From JAJYTL01 sp046705265 (GTDB lineage: Bacteria; Pseudomonadota; Alphaproteobacteria; Ferrovibrionales; Ferrovibrionaceae): 32,184 bases of DNA. A model generated the notes under the pieces. That model saw only the letters and a program-made list of their open reading frames with translations, had not been told where the DNA came from and ran no database searches. The position numbers and the translations under genes were made by a program. The DNA lies in NCBI GenBank assembly GCA_046705265.1, contig JBJKQL010000086.1, forward strand, positions 1-32,184. The letters run 5' to 3'. Below are positions 1 to 7,017 of this stretch, piece by piece; position 1 is the first letter of the stretch; each line of letters begins with the position of its first letter.

Positions 1-51
1 AGAAACTTCTGCATCCTGCGGTCCTGTAGCCACCTTGCCCGGTTCATTCAT
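1..51 (-). CDS. Start of an unidentified leftward gene (partial)
   Basis: Read on the minus strand, an ATG at 51 opens a frame that stays open to the window edge and begins MNEPGKVATGPQDAEVS. A strong Shine-Dalgarno, AAGGAGG, lies 3 to 4 nt upstream of the ATG, which supports a real start. Only 17 residues are visible, too few to name a family. Because the adjoining DNA looks like an insertion sequence end, this may be the first gene of that element, but I do not recognise it as a known transposase. Confidence 0.45.
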   Translation of the reverse strand, partial: MNEPGKVATGPQDAEVS

Positions 52-125
52 GTGCCTCCTTCCCGGAGGCATATACCGGACAACTCGTGTGCTACCTAAG
101 CCGGACAACTCGTGAGCTTACGACA
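1..125. mobile_element. Probable insertion sequence end (IS21-like architecture)
   Basis: A 14-bp direct repeat, CCGGACAACTCGTG, occurs at 76-89 and 101-114. It sits between the leftward gene start at 51 and a plausible terminus at 125. Read leftward, the end would begin TGTCGTAAGC. Repeated transposase-binding sites near an end that starts with TG, just upstream of the first gene, are known for the IS21 family; the assignment is inferred from architecture alone. If right, the element inserted about 70 bp upstream of the HMG-CoA lyase gene. Confidence 0.4.
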
Positions 126-164
126 GATTGCCTTGGAAGAGATGCGACGGCCCTCGGTTTATCC

Positions 165-170
165 TATAAT
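165..170 (+). promoter_or_regulatory. Possible -10 element for mvaB
   Basis: A perfect TATAAT lies 27 bp upstream of the chosen mvaB start. I see no good -35 hexamer at 16-18 bp, so this is only a candidate. It lies outside the proposed IS terminus at 125, so the gene could keep its own promoter after insertion. Confidence 0.3.
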
Positions 171-197
171 CACGGTCTGTTATCGAAAGATCCTGGC

Positions 198-1115
198 ATG
201 GCTTTTCCCGCTTCCGTTCGGCTCTGGGAGGCAGGTGCCCGTGATGGCCTGCAGAACGAAAAACAGGCGGTTTCGACCGCAGTCAAGATCGGGCTGATCG
301 AGCGTCTTGCCGATTGCGGGCTGACCTATATTGAGGCCGCAAGTTTCGTTTCGCCAAAATGGGTGCCGCAGATGGCGGACGGCACCGCAGTGATGGCGGG
401 GCTGAAGCGGAAGAAAGGCGTTACCTATCAGGCGTTGACGCCGAATCTTAAGGGGCTTGCTCAGGCGGAAGCCGCGAGCATTACAGATATCGCGGTTTTT
501 GCAGCGGCTTCCGAGAGTTTTTCAAAGCGTAACATAAACTGCTCCATCGCCGAGAGTCTGGAGCGTTTCCAGCCGGTCTGCGAAGCCGCAATCGCTCATG
601 GCCTCAAGGTCCGCGGCTTCGTGAGTTGCGCCTTGGGTTGCCCTTTCGAGGGGGCAGTGGCGCCGGCCAAGGTTGCCGAGGTAGTAGCCGCGCTGATCGA
701 GATGGGCTGCTATGAGGTGGCGCTCGGCGATACCATTGGCGTCGGCACGCCGAAGGCCGTCAAACGGGCGCTCGAGGCCTGCGGCGCGCGGCTTCCCCTG
801 GACCGGCTCGGGGTTCATTTTCACGATACCTATGGCCAAGCCCTTGCCAATATCTACGCCGCTCTCGAAGAGGGTATCGATGCCATTGATGCCTCGGTGG
901 CCGGCCTCGGCGGTTGCCCCTATGCTCCCGGCGCGACCGGCAACGTGGCAACGGAAGATGTCGTCTATATGTTGGATGGGCTGGGGATAGCGAGCGGGGT
1001 TGACATCGAGGCTCTGGTCAAGACGGCGTGGTGGATCAGCGATCACCTCGGGCGTCCGCCGGTATCCCGGGTCGCCCGCGCCATGGCCGCGCGCGTCCGG
1101 CAAGGCGTCGCCTGA
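198..1115 (+). CDS. mvaB: Hydroxymethylglutaryl-CoA lyase
   Basis: Cleaves HMG-CoA to acetyl-CoA and acetoacetate, the last step of leucine breakdown. The 305-residue protein is a TIM-barrel lyase of the HMGL/isopropylmalate synthase family. The N-terminal catalytic motif EAGARDGLQNE (residues 11-21; many homologs read EVGPRDGLQNE), the metal-binding HFHDT at 207-211 and the active-site loop GLGGCPYAPGATGN with Cys240 are all present. The frame stays open upstream to about 87, but homology starts at MAFPASVRLWE, so the ATG at 198 is chosen; its ribosome site is weak. The usual partners (isovaleryl-CoA dehydrogenase, methylcrotonyl-CoA carboxylase) are not in the window. The likely IS end at 1-125 lies immediately upstream. 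Confidence 0.93.
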   Translation: MAFPASVRLWEAGARDGLQNEKQAVSTAVKIGLIERLADCGLTYIEAASFVSPKWVPQMADGTAVMAGLKRKKGVTYQALTPNLKGLAQAEAASITDIAVFAAASESFSKRNINCSIAESLERFQPVCEAAIAHGLKVRGFVSCALGCPFEGAVAPAKVAEVVAALIEMGCYEVALGDTIGVGTPKAVKRALEACGARLPLDRLGVHFHDTYGQALANIYAALEEGIDAIDASVAGLGGCPYAPGATGNVATEDVVYMLDGLGIASGVDIEALVKTAWWISDHLGRPPVSRVARAMAARVRQGVA

Positions 1116-1142
1116 GTTCATGAAAGTGGTGCGTCTACTCCC

Positions 1143-1562
1143 GTGGCATTGCATCTCTTGAAAATGGCGGTGGGGATCGAATCGATCGCCCATCTGAAAC
1201 GGGCGCAGAAGGCGCGTACCGCGGCCACTGCGCCGGGCCCCTCGCACGTTACCCGGCACATGCCAAAGCGGCGCGACGAGATCCTGGCCGGTGGCTCGAT
1301 CTACTGGGTGATCAAGGGCCTCATCCGGGTGCGCCAGCGCATTATCGGAATCGATCCGGTGATGCAGGAAGACGGCCGCCATTGCCGTCTCGTTCTTGAT
1401 TGGACGCTGGTCCCGACCGAGCCTGAACCACGCCAGCCGCATCAGGGCTGGCGATACCTTGAGCCTGGAAAGGCGCCGGCCGACCTCAAGACCGCCGGCA
1501 AAGGGGCGGTACGCATGCCGGCCGAGCTGGTGGCGGAGCTCAAAGCCCTTGGTCTGTTGTGA
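1143..1562 (+). CDS. DUF1489 family protein
   Basis: A 139-residue protein recognised as DUF1489, a family mostly confined to Alphaproteobacteria and of unknown function. It starts with GTG; the family's conserved opening, of the form MxLHLxKxxVG, matches MALHLLKMAVG here, so the GTG is preferred over the ATG at 1164. The middle holds basic stretches (KRRDEIL) and conserved aromatic segments (GSIYWVIKG, GWRYLEPGKAPADL). No signal peptide or membrane segment is seen. It starts 27 bp after mvaB and is followed at once by the DinB gene, so the three are probably co-transcribed. The function cannot be inferred from the sequence. Confidence 0.85.
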   Translation: MALHLLKMAVGIESIAHLKRAQKARTAATAPGPSHVTRHMPKRRDEILAGGSIYWVIKGLIRVRQRIIGIDPVMQEDGRHCRLVLDWTLVPTEPEPRQPHQGWRYLEPGKAPADLKTAGKGAVRMPAELVAELKALGLL

Positions 1563-1578
1563 CGGAATGGAAGGAGTG

Positions 1579-2079
1579 ATGTCGCATACCTTGCTCGGTC
1601 ATTTCCGCATGCTGGCGCGCTACAATCGTCTGGCCAACGAACGGCTTTACGATGCCTGCGCCGCGCTCGACGACGCCGAACGGCTTGCGGTGCGTCCAGT
1701 CTTCTTTCGCAGTATTCATGGTACCTTGAACCACATCATGGTCGGCGATCGTCTGTGGCTGACCCGCTTCCAGGGCGGCGTCGCGTCCTCAACCGGCCTT
1801 GACGCGATCCTTTACGAAGATTTTGCGGAACTCCGTGCCGCCCGCGTTGCGGAAGACGCACGGATTGAAGCTTTTGCCGCAAGCCTGAGCGAGGCGGCAC
1901 TCGGCGGCACCATTCGCTACCGCAACAACGAAGGCCGCGATCTCGCCGACCCGGTCGATGTTTTGATTGCGCATTTCTTCAATCATCAAACTCATCACCG
2001 GGGCCAGGTGCACGATCTGCTGTCGCAGACTCAGGTGGTGCCGCCGGTGCTCGACCTTCATCGCGTGCTCAGGCCATGA
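1579..2079 (+). CDS. DinB family protein
   Basis: A 166-residue protein of the DinB/YfiT four-helix-bundle superfamily. The likely metal triad is His52 (LNHIM), His136 and His140, the last two in the motif HQTHHRGQ near the end of the third helix. Members include thiol-dependent transferases and damage-inducible proteins; the substrate of this one is unknown. The start is uncertain: AAGGAG lies only 2 nt before the ATG at 1579, while an ATG at 1567 in the same frame follows the DUF1489 stop directly. The 1579 start gives the usual short N-terminus. The gene ends 12 bp from the convergent oxidoreductase gene. Confidence 0.85.
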   Translation: MSHTLLGHFRMLARYNRLANERLYDACAALDDAERLAVRPVFFRSIHGTLNHIMVGDRLWLTRFQGGVASSTGLDAILYEDFAELRAARVAEDARIEAFAASLSEAALGGTIRYRNNEGRDLADPVDVLIAHFFNHQTHHRGQVHDLLSQTQVVPPVLDLHRVLRP

Positions 2080-2091
2080 CGTTCCTGGGCC

Positions 2092-3195
2092 TCAGTTCTG
2101 CAACAGGGCTGCAACGTGATCGGCGATGGCGAGCGAGGCGGTGAGGCCCGGGCTTTCGATGCCATAGAGATTAATCAGGCCAGGGATGCCATGCGCGGCA
2201 GGACCCTGGATCATGAAGTCCGCCACGTCTCCGGGCTTGCCAAGCTTCGGCCGGATGCCGGCGTAGCCAGGATTGAGCGTCCCATCCCTTAAGGCGGGAT
2301 AATAGCGACGGATCGCGGCATAGAAGCTTTCGGCGCGCGCCGGGTCCACCCGGTAGTCAAGCCCTGCGGTCGGCTCGGTGTCCGGACCAAAGCGTACTTG
2401 GCCACCGAGGTCTAGCGTGACATGGGTACCGAGTCCGCCCACCACCGGCGCTGGGTAGATGAGGTGGCGGAAGGGTGACCGCCCGGGGAGCGTGAAATAA
2501 TTGCCTTTGAGATAATAGCCGGGCGGGACGGTCGCGGGATCGAGGCCGTGGATACGGGCGCCGACCTTTCGCGCCTGCAGGCCGGCGGCATTTACGAGCC
2601 AGCGTGAATGGAGGATCACCGGCGCGTTGCCGCCAGTCTCAATGCGAAAGCCACCGGCCTCGACTGCAGTCGCAGTCACGGGGCTCGTAAAGGCGATCAT
2701 GGCGCCGGCCGCTTCGGCCTCGCCCTGATAGGCGAGCATCAATTGATGGCTGTCGATGATGCCGGTCGAGGGCGAGAACAACGCTCCGACGGAGGCGATC
2801 TCAGGCTCGATCATCTTGACCTCGGCCGCGGACAGAAAGGTGAGATCGGTAACGCCGTTCGCCGCTGCCTTGTTGCGGAGTTGGGCCAGCGTCTTGAGTT
2901 CTGCTTCGGTCACCGCGACGATCAGCTTGCCGATCCGCTGATGTGGCACGCCATGGCTCCGGCAATACTCGTAGAGCGCGATTTTGCCGGCGACGCAAAG
3001 TCGGGCCTTCAGACTGTCGACAGGGTAATAGATTCCCGCGTGAATGACCTCGCTGTTGCGCGATGAGGTGCCGGTGCCGATGCCGGCTTCGGCTTCGATC
3101 ACGATAACCTCACGTCCCGAGAGGGCCAGTTTGCGCGCCACCGCGAGCCCGATCACACCGGCGCCGACGACGACGCAATCCACTCGATCGTCCAT
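2092..3195 (-). CDS. FAD-dependent oxidoreductase, L-2-hydroxyglutarate oxidase type
   Basis: A 367-residue DAO-superfamily flavoprotein. The dinucleotide-binding motif VVVGAGVIGLAVA is at residues 8-20, followed by the acidic end of beta-2 (VIVIEAE). The block GTGTSSRNSEVIHAGIYY is typical of LhgO/L2HGDH enzymes, which oxidise L-2-hydroxyglutarate to 2-oxoglutarate and pass electrons to quinone. The C-terminus (IESPGLTASLAIADHVAALL) also fits. A longer upstream frame exists, but homology begins at MDDRVDCVVVGAG, so the ATG at 3195 is used; it is preceded by a G-rich GGGGTGG. The gene stands alone between the petA terminator and the convergent DinB gene. Substrate is assigned by family only. 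Confidence 0.85.
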   Translation of the reverse strand: MDDRVDCVVVGAGVIGLAVARKLALSGREVIVIEAEAGIGTGTSSRNSEVIHAGIYYPVDSLKARLCVAGKIALYEYCRSHGVPHQRIGKLIVAVTEAELKTLAQLRNKAAANGVTDLTFLSAAEVKMIEPEIASVGALFSPSTGIIDSHQLMLAYQGEAEAAGAMIAFTSPVTATAVEAGGFRIETGGNAPVILHSRWLVNAAGLQARKVGARIHGLDPATVPPGYYLKGNYFTLPGRSPFRHLIYPAPVVGGLGTHVTLDLGGQVRFGPDTEPTAGLDYRVDPARAESFYAAIRRYYPALRDGTLNPGYAGIRPKLGKPGDVADFMIQGPAAHGIPGLINLYGIESPGLTASLAIADHVAALLQN

Positions 3196-3237
3196 ACGCC
3201 ACCCCGGTCTTTTGCTTATCCGGTTTCGAGTCCTGAG

Positions 3238-3266
3238 CAGATACGGGAGGCGTCGATCGAATGCAA
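3238..3266 (-). promoter_or_regulatory. Candidate promoter for the FAD oxidoreductase gene
   Basis: On the minus strand TTGCAT (-35) is separated by 17 bp from TATCTG (-10), just upstream of the start at 3195 and downstream of the petA terminator. Matches to consensus are moderate. Confidence 0.3.
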
Positions 3267-3302
3267 GAGCGGAAACCAGCATCGGCGGCAATGCTCTGCA
3301 AG

Positions 3303-3336
3303 AAAAAAGGCAGGCCTTTTTCGGGCCTGCCTTTTG
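3303..3336 (-). terminator. Intrinsic terminator of petA
   Basis: Read leftward, a GC-rich stem AAAGGCAGGCC / GGCCTGCCTTT with a short A-rich loop is followed by a run of six T. This is a textbook rho-independent terminator 60 bp after the petA stop. It shows that petA is not followed by cytochrome b in the same transcript. Confidence 0.85.
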
Positions 3337-3395
3337 TTCGAAAGCGCGCCGCTCGAAACGTCGCCCGTTTGACCGGCGATGCGAGCCGGGTGACC

Positions 3396-4049
3396 CTAGA
3401 TCTGCTCGATCGAACTGAATGCCCAGTTCGAACCCTTCGGGTTAGCGCCGATGCGTACCGTTTTGGGATCGACGAAATGATAGGGCGGCACGGGCAGATT
3501 GAGCGGCGCCGGCACGCCCTGAAAGACGCGCGCCGCGAGATCGTATTTCGAGCCGTGGCAAGGGCAGAAATAACCGCCCGGCCATGTCGGGCCGAGTTCT
3601 GCCGCGGCGGCTTTGGTGAGATGCGGGATACAGCCGAGATGGGTGCATATTCCAACCACCACGAGATACTCGGGATTGATCGAGCGATGCCAGTTGGCCG
3701 CATAGGGCGGCTGCTGCATCTGCTTTGAATCGGGATCGCGCAGGTGATTGGTAACTTGCGGCTCTCTCAGCGTCTTCAAGTTTTCCTGCGTGCGATGCAA
3801 GATGAAGACCGGACGGTCACGCCAAGCGACGATGATCTGTTGGCCGGCCTCGATGCCTGAAACGTCGACGTCGATCGGCACGCCGAGGGCGATGGTCTGT
3901 TTGTCTGGGTTCATCTGGTCGATGAACGGCCACGCGGCGGTCGCGGCTCCGACTACGGTCAGCGCGCCGGCGGCGAGAAACAGGAAATCGCGGCGCTTGA
4001 CTTCGCCTTCACCATGGGCCGGCGAGGTGCCGGAAGCTGTGCTGCTCAA
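3396..4049 (-). CDS. petA: Ubiquinol-cytochrome c reductase Rieske iron-sulfur subunit
   Basis: The Rieske protein of the cytochrome bc1 complex carries electrons from ubiquinol to cytochrome c1 on the periplasmic face. The 217-residue protein has a twin-arginine start (KRRDFLFLAAGAL, residues 18-30) that doubles as the membrane anchor, then the hinge. The two cluster boxes are CTHLGC at 135-140 and CPCHGS at 162-167. This gives [2Fe-2S] ligands Cys135, His137, Cys162 and His165, with Cys140-Cys164 as the disulfide. The start is TTG at 4049, supported by TAAAGGA about 8 nt upstream; there is no ATG before the Tat motif. Oddly, petB and petC do not follow: the gene has its own terminator and promoter-sized spacers on both sides. 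Confidence 0.94.
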   Translation of the reverse strand: MSSTASGTSPAHGEGEVKRRDFLFLAAGALTVVGAATAAWPFIDQMNPDKQTIALGVPIDVDVSGIEAGQQIIVAWRDRPVFILHRTQENLKTLREPQVTNHLRDPDSKQMQQPPYAANWHRSINPEYLVVVGICTHLGCIPHLTKAAAAELGPTWPGGYFCPCHGSKYDLAARVFQGVPAPLNLPVPPYHFVDPKTVRIGANPKGSNWAFSSIEQI

Positions 4050-4142
4050 CAGATCGATCCTTTATTCTTGGGCCCGAAACGCCTCCCCGCCAATCACAAG
4101 GGGTCGACGGAAACGCACGGAATCTCTAGAATCTCAGTCGGT

Positions 4143-4170
4143 ATCTTGCCGCTTTGTCGCCGCCGGTCAA
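4143..4170 (-). promoter_or_regulatory. petA: Candidate petA promoter
   Basis: On the minus strand TTGACC (-35, 5 of 6) is followed after 16 bp by CAAGAT (-10, weak), about 95 bp upstream of the TTG start. It lies in the 263-bp spacer between petA and the metallo-hydrolase gene, in which I see no other gene. Confidence 0.3.
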
Positions 4171-4312
4171 GGCCGATGGGACAATTTGTCGCTCCCCCTC
4201 AAACGCTCTCAGGCTTGCTTCTAGCAAGGGCTTCGTCGTCGGTAAAGGTTCCCGTATCGCCTGCGGCGTGACAGGCCTCGTTTCGTTCCCGGCTCAAGAT
4301 TCGGCCGGGCCC

Positions 4313-5110
4313 TCAAACCGGATCGAGATCGAGCCGCACGGCAATGCCTTTCCGCCCCGTCACCTCTGGATAGCGGCTCATCACCAGAGGATCATGACCG
4401 GGCACGATATGGGCAGGCGACGAGGCGAGGCGGTACAACCTGTCGAATCCTTCCAGCATCTCGCCGACATTGAAGACCAATGGGAAGGGGCTTGCTTTCT
4501 CGATATTGCCGTAGAAATGGCTGGCGTCAGAAGCGAGCACCACCCACCCTCGGCGGGTCCAGAGGCGTACCGCCTGCAGGCCCATGGTGTGGCCGCCGAT
4601 GTGGTGCAGGCTAATGCCGGGGAAAAGTTCGCTCTCGCCGTCATGGAAGGAGACCCGGTCGGCATAGACGGCGCGCACCATCTCCACCACATGGTCGGCC
4701 TCGAAGGCATGGCGCATTGCGCTATGGCACATGTGGCGGCCGGTGGCGAACATCATCTCTCGGTCTTGAAGATGGAAGCGGGCCTTGGGAAAGGCTGCGA
4801 GGCCGCCAGCGTGATCATAGTGAAGATGGGTAATGATGACATCCTGGATCGTTGCCGGATCGAAGCCAAGCGCTCTCATCCCCTCGGCGGGCGGGCGCAA
4901 GAGCGTGCGCCCGCGCTTCTTCGCCATATCGGCGCCGAAGCCGGTATCGATAACGAAGGTGCGTCCGCCGCCGACCGCGACCCAGACGAAATAATCGATC
5001 GGCATGACGGCATCATGGTCGTCTGGAAAGATGAAGTTGTCGTGTGCACGGCGGTTCGCCATCTCAGCATAGCGGATGGCGTAGATTTCATAGCTCGGCA
5101 GATCGGGCAT
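4313..5110 (-). CDS. Metallo-beta-lactamase fold hydrolase, N-acyl homoserine lactonase-like
   Basis: A 265-residue MBL-fold hydrolase. The dinuclear zinc motif HLHYDH is at 95-100, followed by His174 (GGHTMG), Asp195 (ASDASHFY) and His239 (PGHD). The order and spacing match the AiiA/AttM-like lactonases that open the ring of acyl homoserine lactones, and the DASHFY block is typical of that group. There is no signal peptide, so it is cytoplasmic. It starts with ATG at 5110 and lies 77 bp downstream of the dehydrogenase gene on the same strand, so the two may share a transcript. Activity on homoserine lactones is inferred; other lactones or esters are possible substrates. Confidence 0.8.
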   Translation of the reverse strand: MPDLPSYEIYAIRYAEMANRRAHDNFIFPDDHDAVMPIDYFVWVAVGGGRTFVIDTGFGADMAKKRGRTLLRPPAEGMRALGFDPATIQDVIITHLHYDHAGGLAAFPKARFHLQDREMMFATGRHMCHSAMRHAFEADHVVEMVRAVYADRVSFHDGESELFPGISLHHIGGHTMGLQAVRLWTRRGWVVLASDASHFYGNIEKASPFPLVFNVGEMLEGFDRLYRLASSPAHIVPGHDPLVMSRYPEVTGRKGIAVRLDLDPV

Positions 5111-5187
5111 TTAGAGCTCCGGTTCTAGAGCAAGCTCAGCGAGCGCCGATCCGATCTTCCATTCGCCGAATGGAAGAGAGTCGTGTT

Positions 5188-6114
5188 CTAACGCTCGCTT
5201 GTCGACGGGTGATTGGAGGCCGCCTTGCCGGCGACAGTAACGCCCGCCCAATCCTCGAAATGCTTGATCACGGTGGTGAAGTCTTTGTCGCCGCCGCCAT
5301 GACCCAAGGCATAAATCCACATCTGCCGTACCGCGGTGCCGATCCAAAGCGGTACTTGCAATGCTTCGGCCTCCTCGAAACAGAGCTTCAGATCCTTGTT
5401 AATCAGACCGACGGTAAAGCCGGCATCGAAGGTCCGCGGCAGGATATTGCGTGGAAATTTGTCTAGGCTCGCGGAATTACGTCCACTACCGGTATTGATG
5501 ACCTCGATCATAACATCGGGATTGAGGCCGGCTTTGGTGCCGAGAACCACTGCCTCCGACGTTGCGGCAAGCGCCGTGGCGGATAGCAGGTTGTTGATCA
5601 GCTTCATGCTTTGGCCCATGCCTGCACGCTCGCCGATATAAAACACGCGGCCAAAGACGTCGAGCACCGGCTTGACGCGCTCGAAGGCTTCGGTCGGTCC
5701 CGCCGCCATTACCGCGAGCGTTCCTTTGACAGCGCCGGCAACGCCACCCGATACCGGCGCGTCGAGGCCAACGATGTTCTTCTTTGCAAGCTCGACTGCG
5801 ACCGCCGCCGCGGTACGCGGGCCGGTGGTGGAAAGGTCGACCATGATCTTCGCTTTTTCACCTTGCGTGACACCATCGCGGCCGAGCGCGACGTCGCGTA
5901 CAAGGTCTGGCGTCGGCAGGCTCAGGAGCACGACATCCGATGCTTCCGCCACTTCGGCGGGGCTCGCGGCCGACACGGCACCCTCTGCGACAAGTGCCGC
6001 CGCTGCTTCGTCTCGGATGTCGTGGACCGTGACGGCATAGCCCGCCTGCAACAGGCGCCGGGCCATGGGTAGACCCATATTTCCGAGACCAATAAACCCG
6101 AGCGCGTCAGGCAC
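5188..6114 (-). CDS. NAD(P)-dependent beta-hydroxyacid dehydrogenase (3-hydroxyisobutyrate dehydrogenase family)
   Basis: A roughly 308-residue enzyme of the 3-hydroxyisobutyrate / tartronate semialdehyde reductase family. It shows the Rossmann motif GFIGLGNMGLPMA at the N-terminus, the substrate loop DAPVSGGVAGA and the catalytic lysine segment GQSMKLINNL. The exact substrate (3-hydroxyisobutyrate, glyoxylate/succinic semialdehyde or a related acid) cannot be told from sequence. The frame has three possible starts in a row (TTG 6120, GTG 6117, GTG 6114). The ribosome site AGGAG at about 6122-6126 is best spaced for GTG 6114. It is divergent from the decarboxylase-like gene, with a 131-bp shared spacer. 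Confidence 0.87.
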   Translation of the reverse strand: MPDALGFIGLGNMGLPMARRLLQAGYAVTVHDIRDEAAAALVAEGAVSAASPAEVAEASDVVLLSLPTPDLVRDVALGRDGVTQGEKAKIMVDLSTTGPRTAAAVAVELAKKNIVGLDAPVSGGVAGAVKGTLAVMAAGPTEAFERVKPVLDVFGRVFYIGERAGMGQSMKLINNLLSATALAATSEAVVLGTKAGLNPDVMIEVINTGSGRNSASLDKFPRNILPRTFDAGFTVGLINKDLKLCFEEAEALQVPLWIGTAVRQMWIYALGHGGGDKDFTTVIKHFEDWAGVTVAGKAASNHPSTSER

Positions 6115-6245
6115 CACCAATCTCCTGTTCCGTTTGAAGTGTCATTGTCACCAGTTATGCGAGATATGATAGGCTGATCACGGCGCGCAGGGAAAGGTAC
6201 GATCGTGCACTCCGGGTGCGGCCACGCTTTGGAAGGAGATAACGA

Positions 6246-6689
6246 ATGGCTCGAAAAACGACCGCAACCAAGGCCTACAAAGCTGGGCTGCAGGTGCGTC
6301 GCGCGGTTCTTGGCCGCGCCTATGTGGACAATTCGATCAAGAACGCCGACGATTTCAGCCGCCCGCTGCAGGACTTCGTCACCGAGTATTGCTGGGGCGG
6401 GGTTTGGACGCGGCCCCATCTCACGCGCAAGATGCGGAGCCTGCTCAATCTTGGCATCCTGACCGCGATCAACCGTCCGCATGAGGTCGAGATTCATCTC
6501 CGTGGGGCGCGGCGAAACGGTTGCAGTTGGGAGGAAATCCGCGAAGTTCTGCTTCACGCGGGCGTCTATTGCGGTGTGCCTTCGGCGGTCGACAGCTTTC
6601 GCATAGCGCGCAAGGTCAAGGGTGAGGAAGAGGGTGAACCCGCGGCGGCAACGCGGACCATTCGAGGCGAGCGACGCAACAAGAAATAG
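6246..6689 (+). CDS. Carboxymuconolactone decarboxylase family protein
   Basis: A 147-residue all-helical protein of the CMD / AhpD-like superfamily, resembling PcaC, which decarboxylates 4-carboxymuconolactone in the protocatechuate branch of the beta-ketoadipate pathway. The central block VTEYCWGGVWTRPHL and the later LLHAGVYCGVPSAVDSF are typical of the family. The ATG is preceded by an excellent ribosome site, GAAGGAGATAACG. The C-terminal 25 residues are charged and probably disordered. No other pca gene is nearby, so the role in aromatic catabolism is uncertain; many stand-alone members have unknown substrates. Confidence 0.82.
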   Translation: MARKTTATKAYKAGLQVRRAVLGRAYVDNSIKNADDFSRPLQDFVTEYCWGGVWTRPHLTRKMRSLLNLGILTAINRPHEVEIHLRGARRNGCSWEEIREVLLHAGVYCGVPSAVDSFRIARKVKGEEEGEPAAATRTIRGERRNKK

Positions 6690-6732
6690 CCGGATATCTG
6701 ACGGCGGAATTTTCGCTGCCGTCGCGATCAAT

Positions 6733-6779
6733 GAAGAAGCGGATCGGATCGGCCCAGCCCTGTCTGATCCGCTTTCTTC
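6733..6779. terminator. Hairpin terminator, possibly bidirectional
   Basis: The arms GAAGAAGCGGATC and GATCCGCTTTCTTC pair with a single bulge around a GC-rich loop of about 20 nt, and TTTGCT follows. It lies 44 bp after the decarboxylase-like gene and 15 bp past the end of the opposite-strand leuC remnant. Confidence 0.6.
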
Positions 6780-6793
6780 GTTTGCTGCCTCGG

Positions 6794-6967
6794 TTATTCC
6801 ACTCCGTCGAGCACGGTGACGCCCTGGCCTGCGATATCGAGCGCGCGAGCGCCGCTCAGATCATGTAAGAGATGGCGGTCGGTGTAGATAAGCGAAAGAT
6901 CTTGCCCAAGATCGGAGGCCACATGCCATTTCCGAACCTTGCCGAAAAGGGTCCTTGTGCTGGTCAC
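6794..6967 (-). pseudogene. Remnant of 3-isopropylmalate dehydratase large subunit (N-terminal fragment)
   Basis: From a GTG at 6967 the minus strand encodes 57 residues that match the N-terminus of LeuC-type aconitase-family enzymes: RTLFGKV, then a W-H-V segment, then LIYTDRHLLHDLSGARALD. A typical LeuC reads TLFxKxWDxHVV and LIYIDRHLxHE at these places. The frame then runs into a TAA after VLDGVE, about 410 residues short of a full LeuC, and the rest of the gene is absent from the window. The GTG has AGAGGA upstream. The fragment is too short to make an enzyme. It lies between cfa and the decarboxylase-like gene and looks like debris of an old deletion. Confidence 0.65.
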
Positions 6968-7017
6968 CAGACGGTTCTTCCTCTTTGGGCAGCTGATCGC
7001 CGACCCTGAGAGCTGCA

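Noticed and set aside
87..197. N-terminal extension of HMG-CoA lyase
   Set aside because: The extra 37 codons run into the IS-like repeats and have no counterpart in the family; homology starts at 198.
4154..5128. 324-codon plus-strand frame opposite the metallo-hydrolase
   Set aside because: The minus strand has the complete zinc motif set; the plus frame has none.
6145..6170. Promoter TTGTCA...TATGAT before the CMD-family gene
   Set aside because: The two hexamers are good but only 14 bp apart, too close for a standard promoter.
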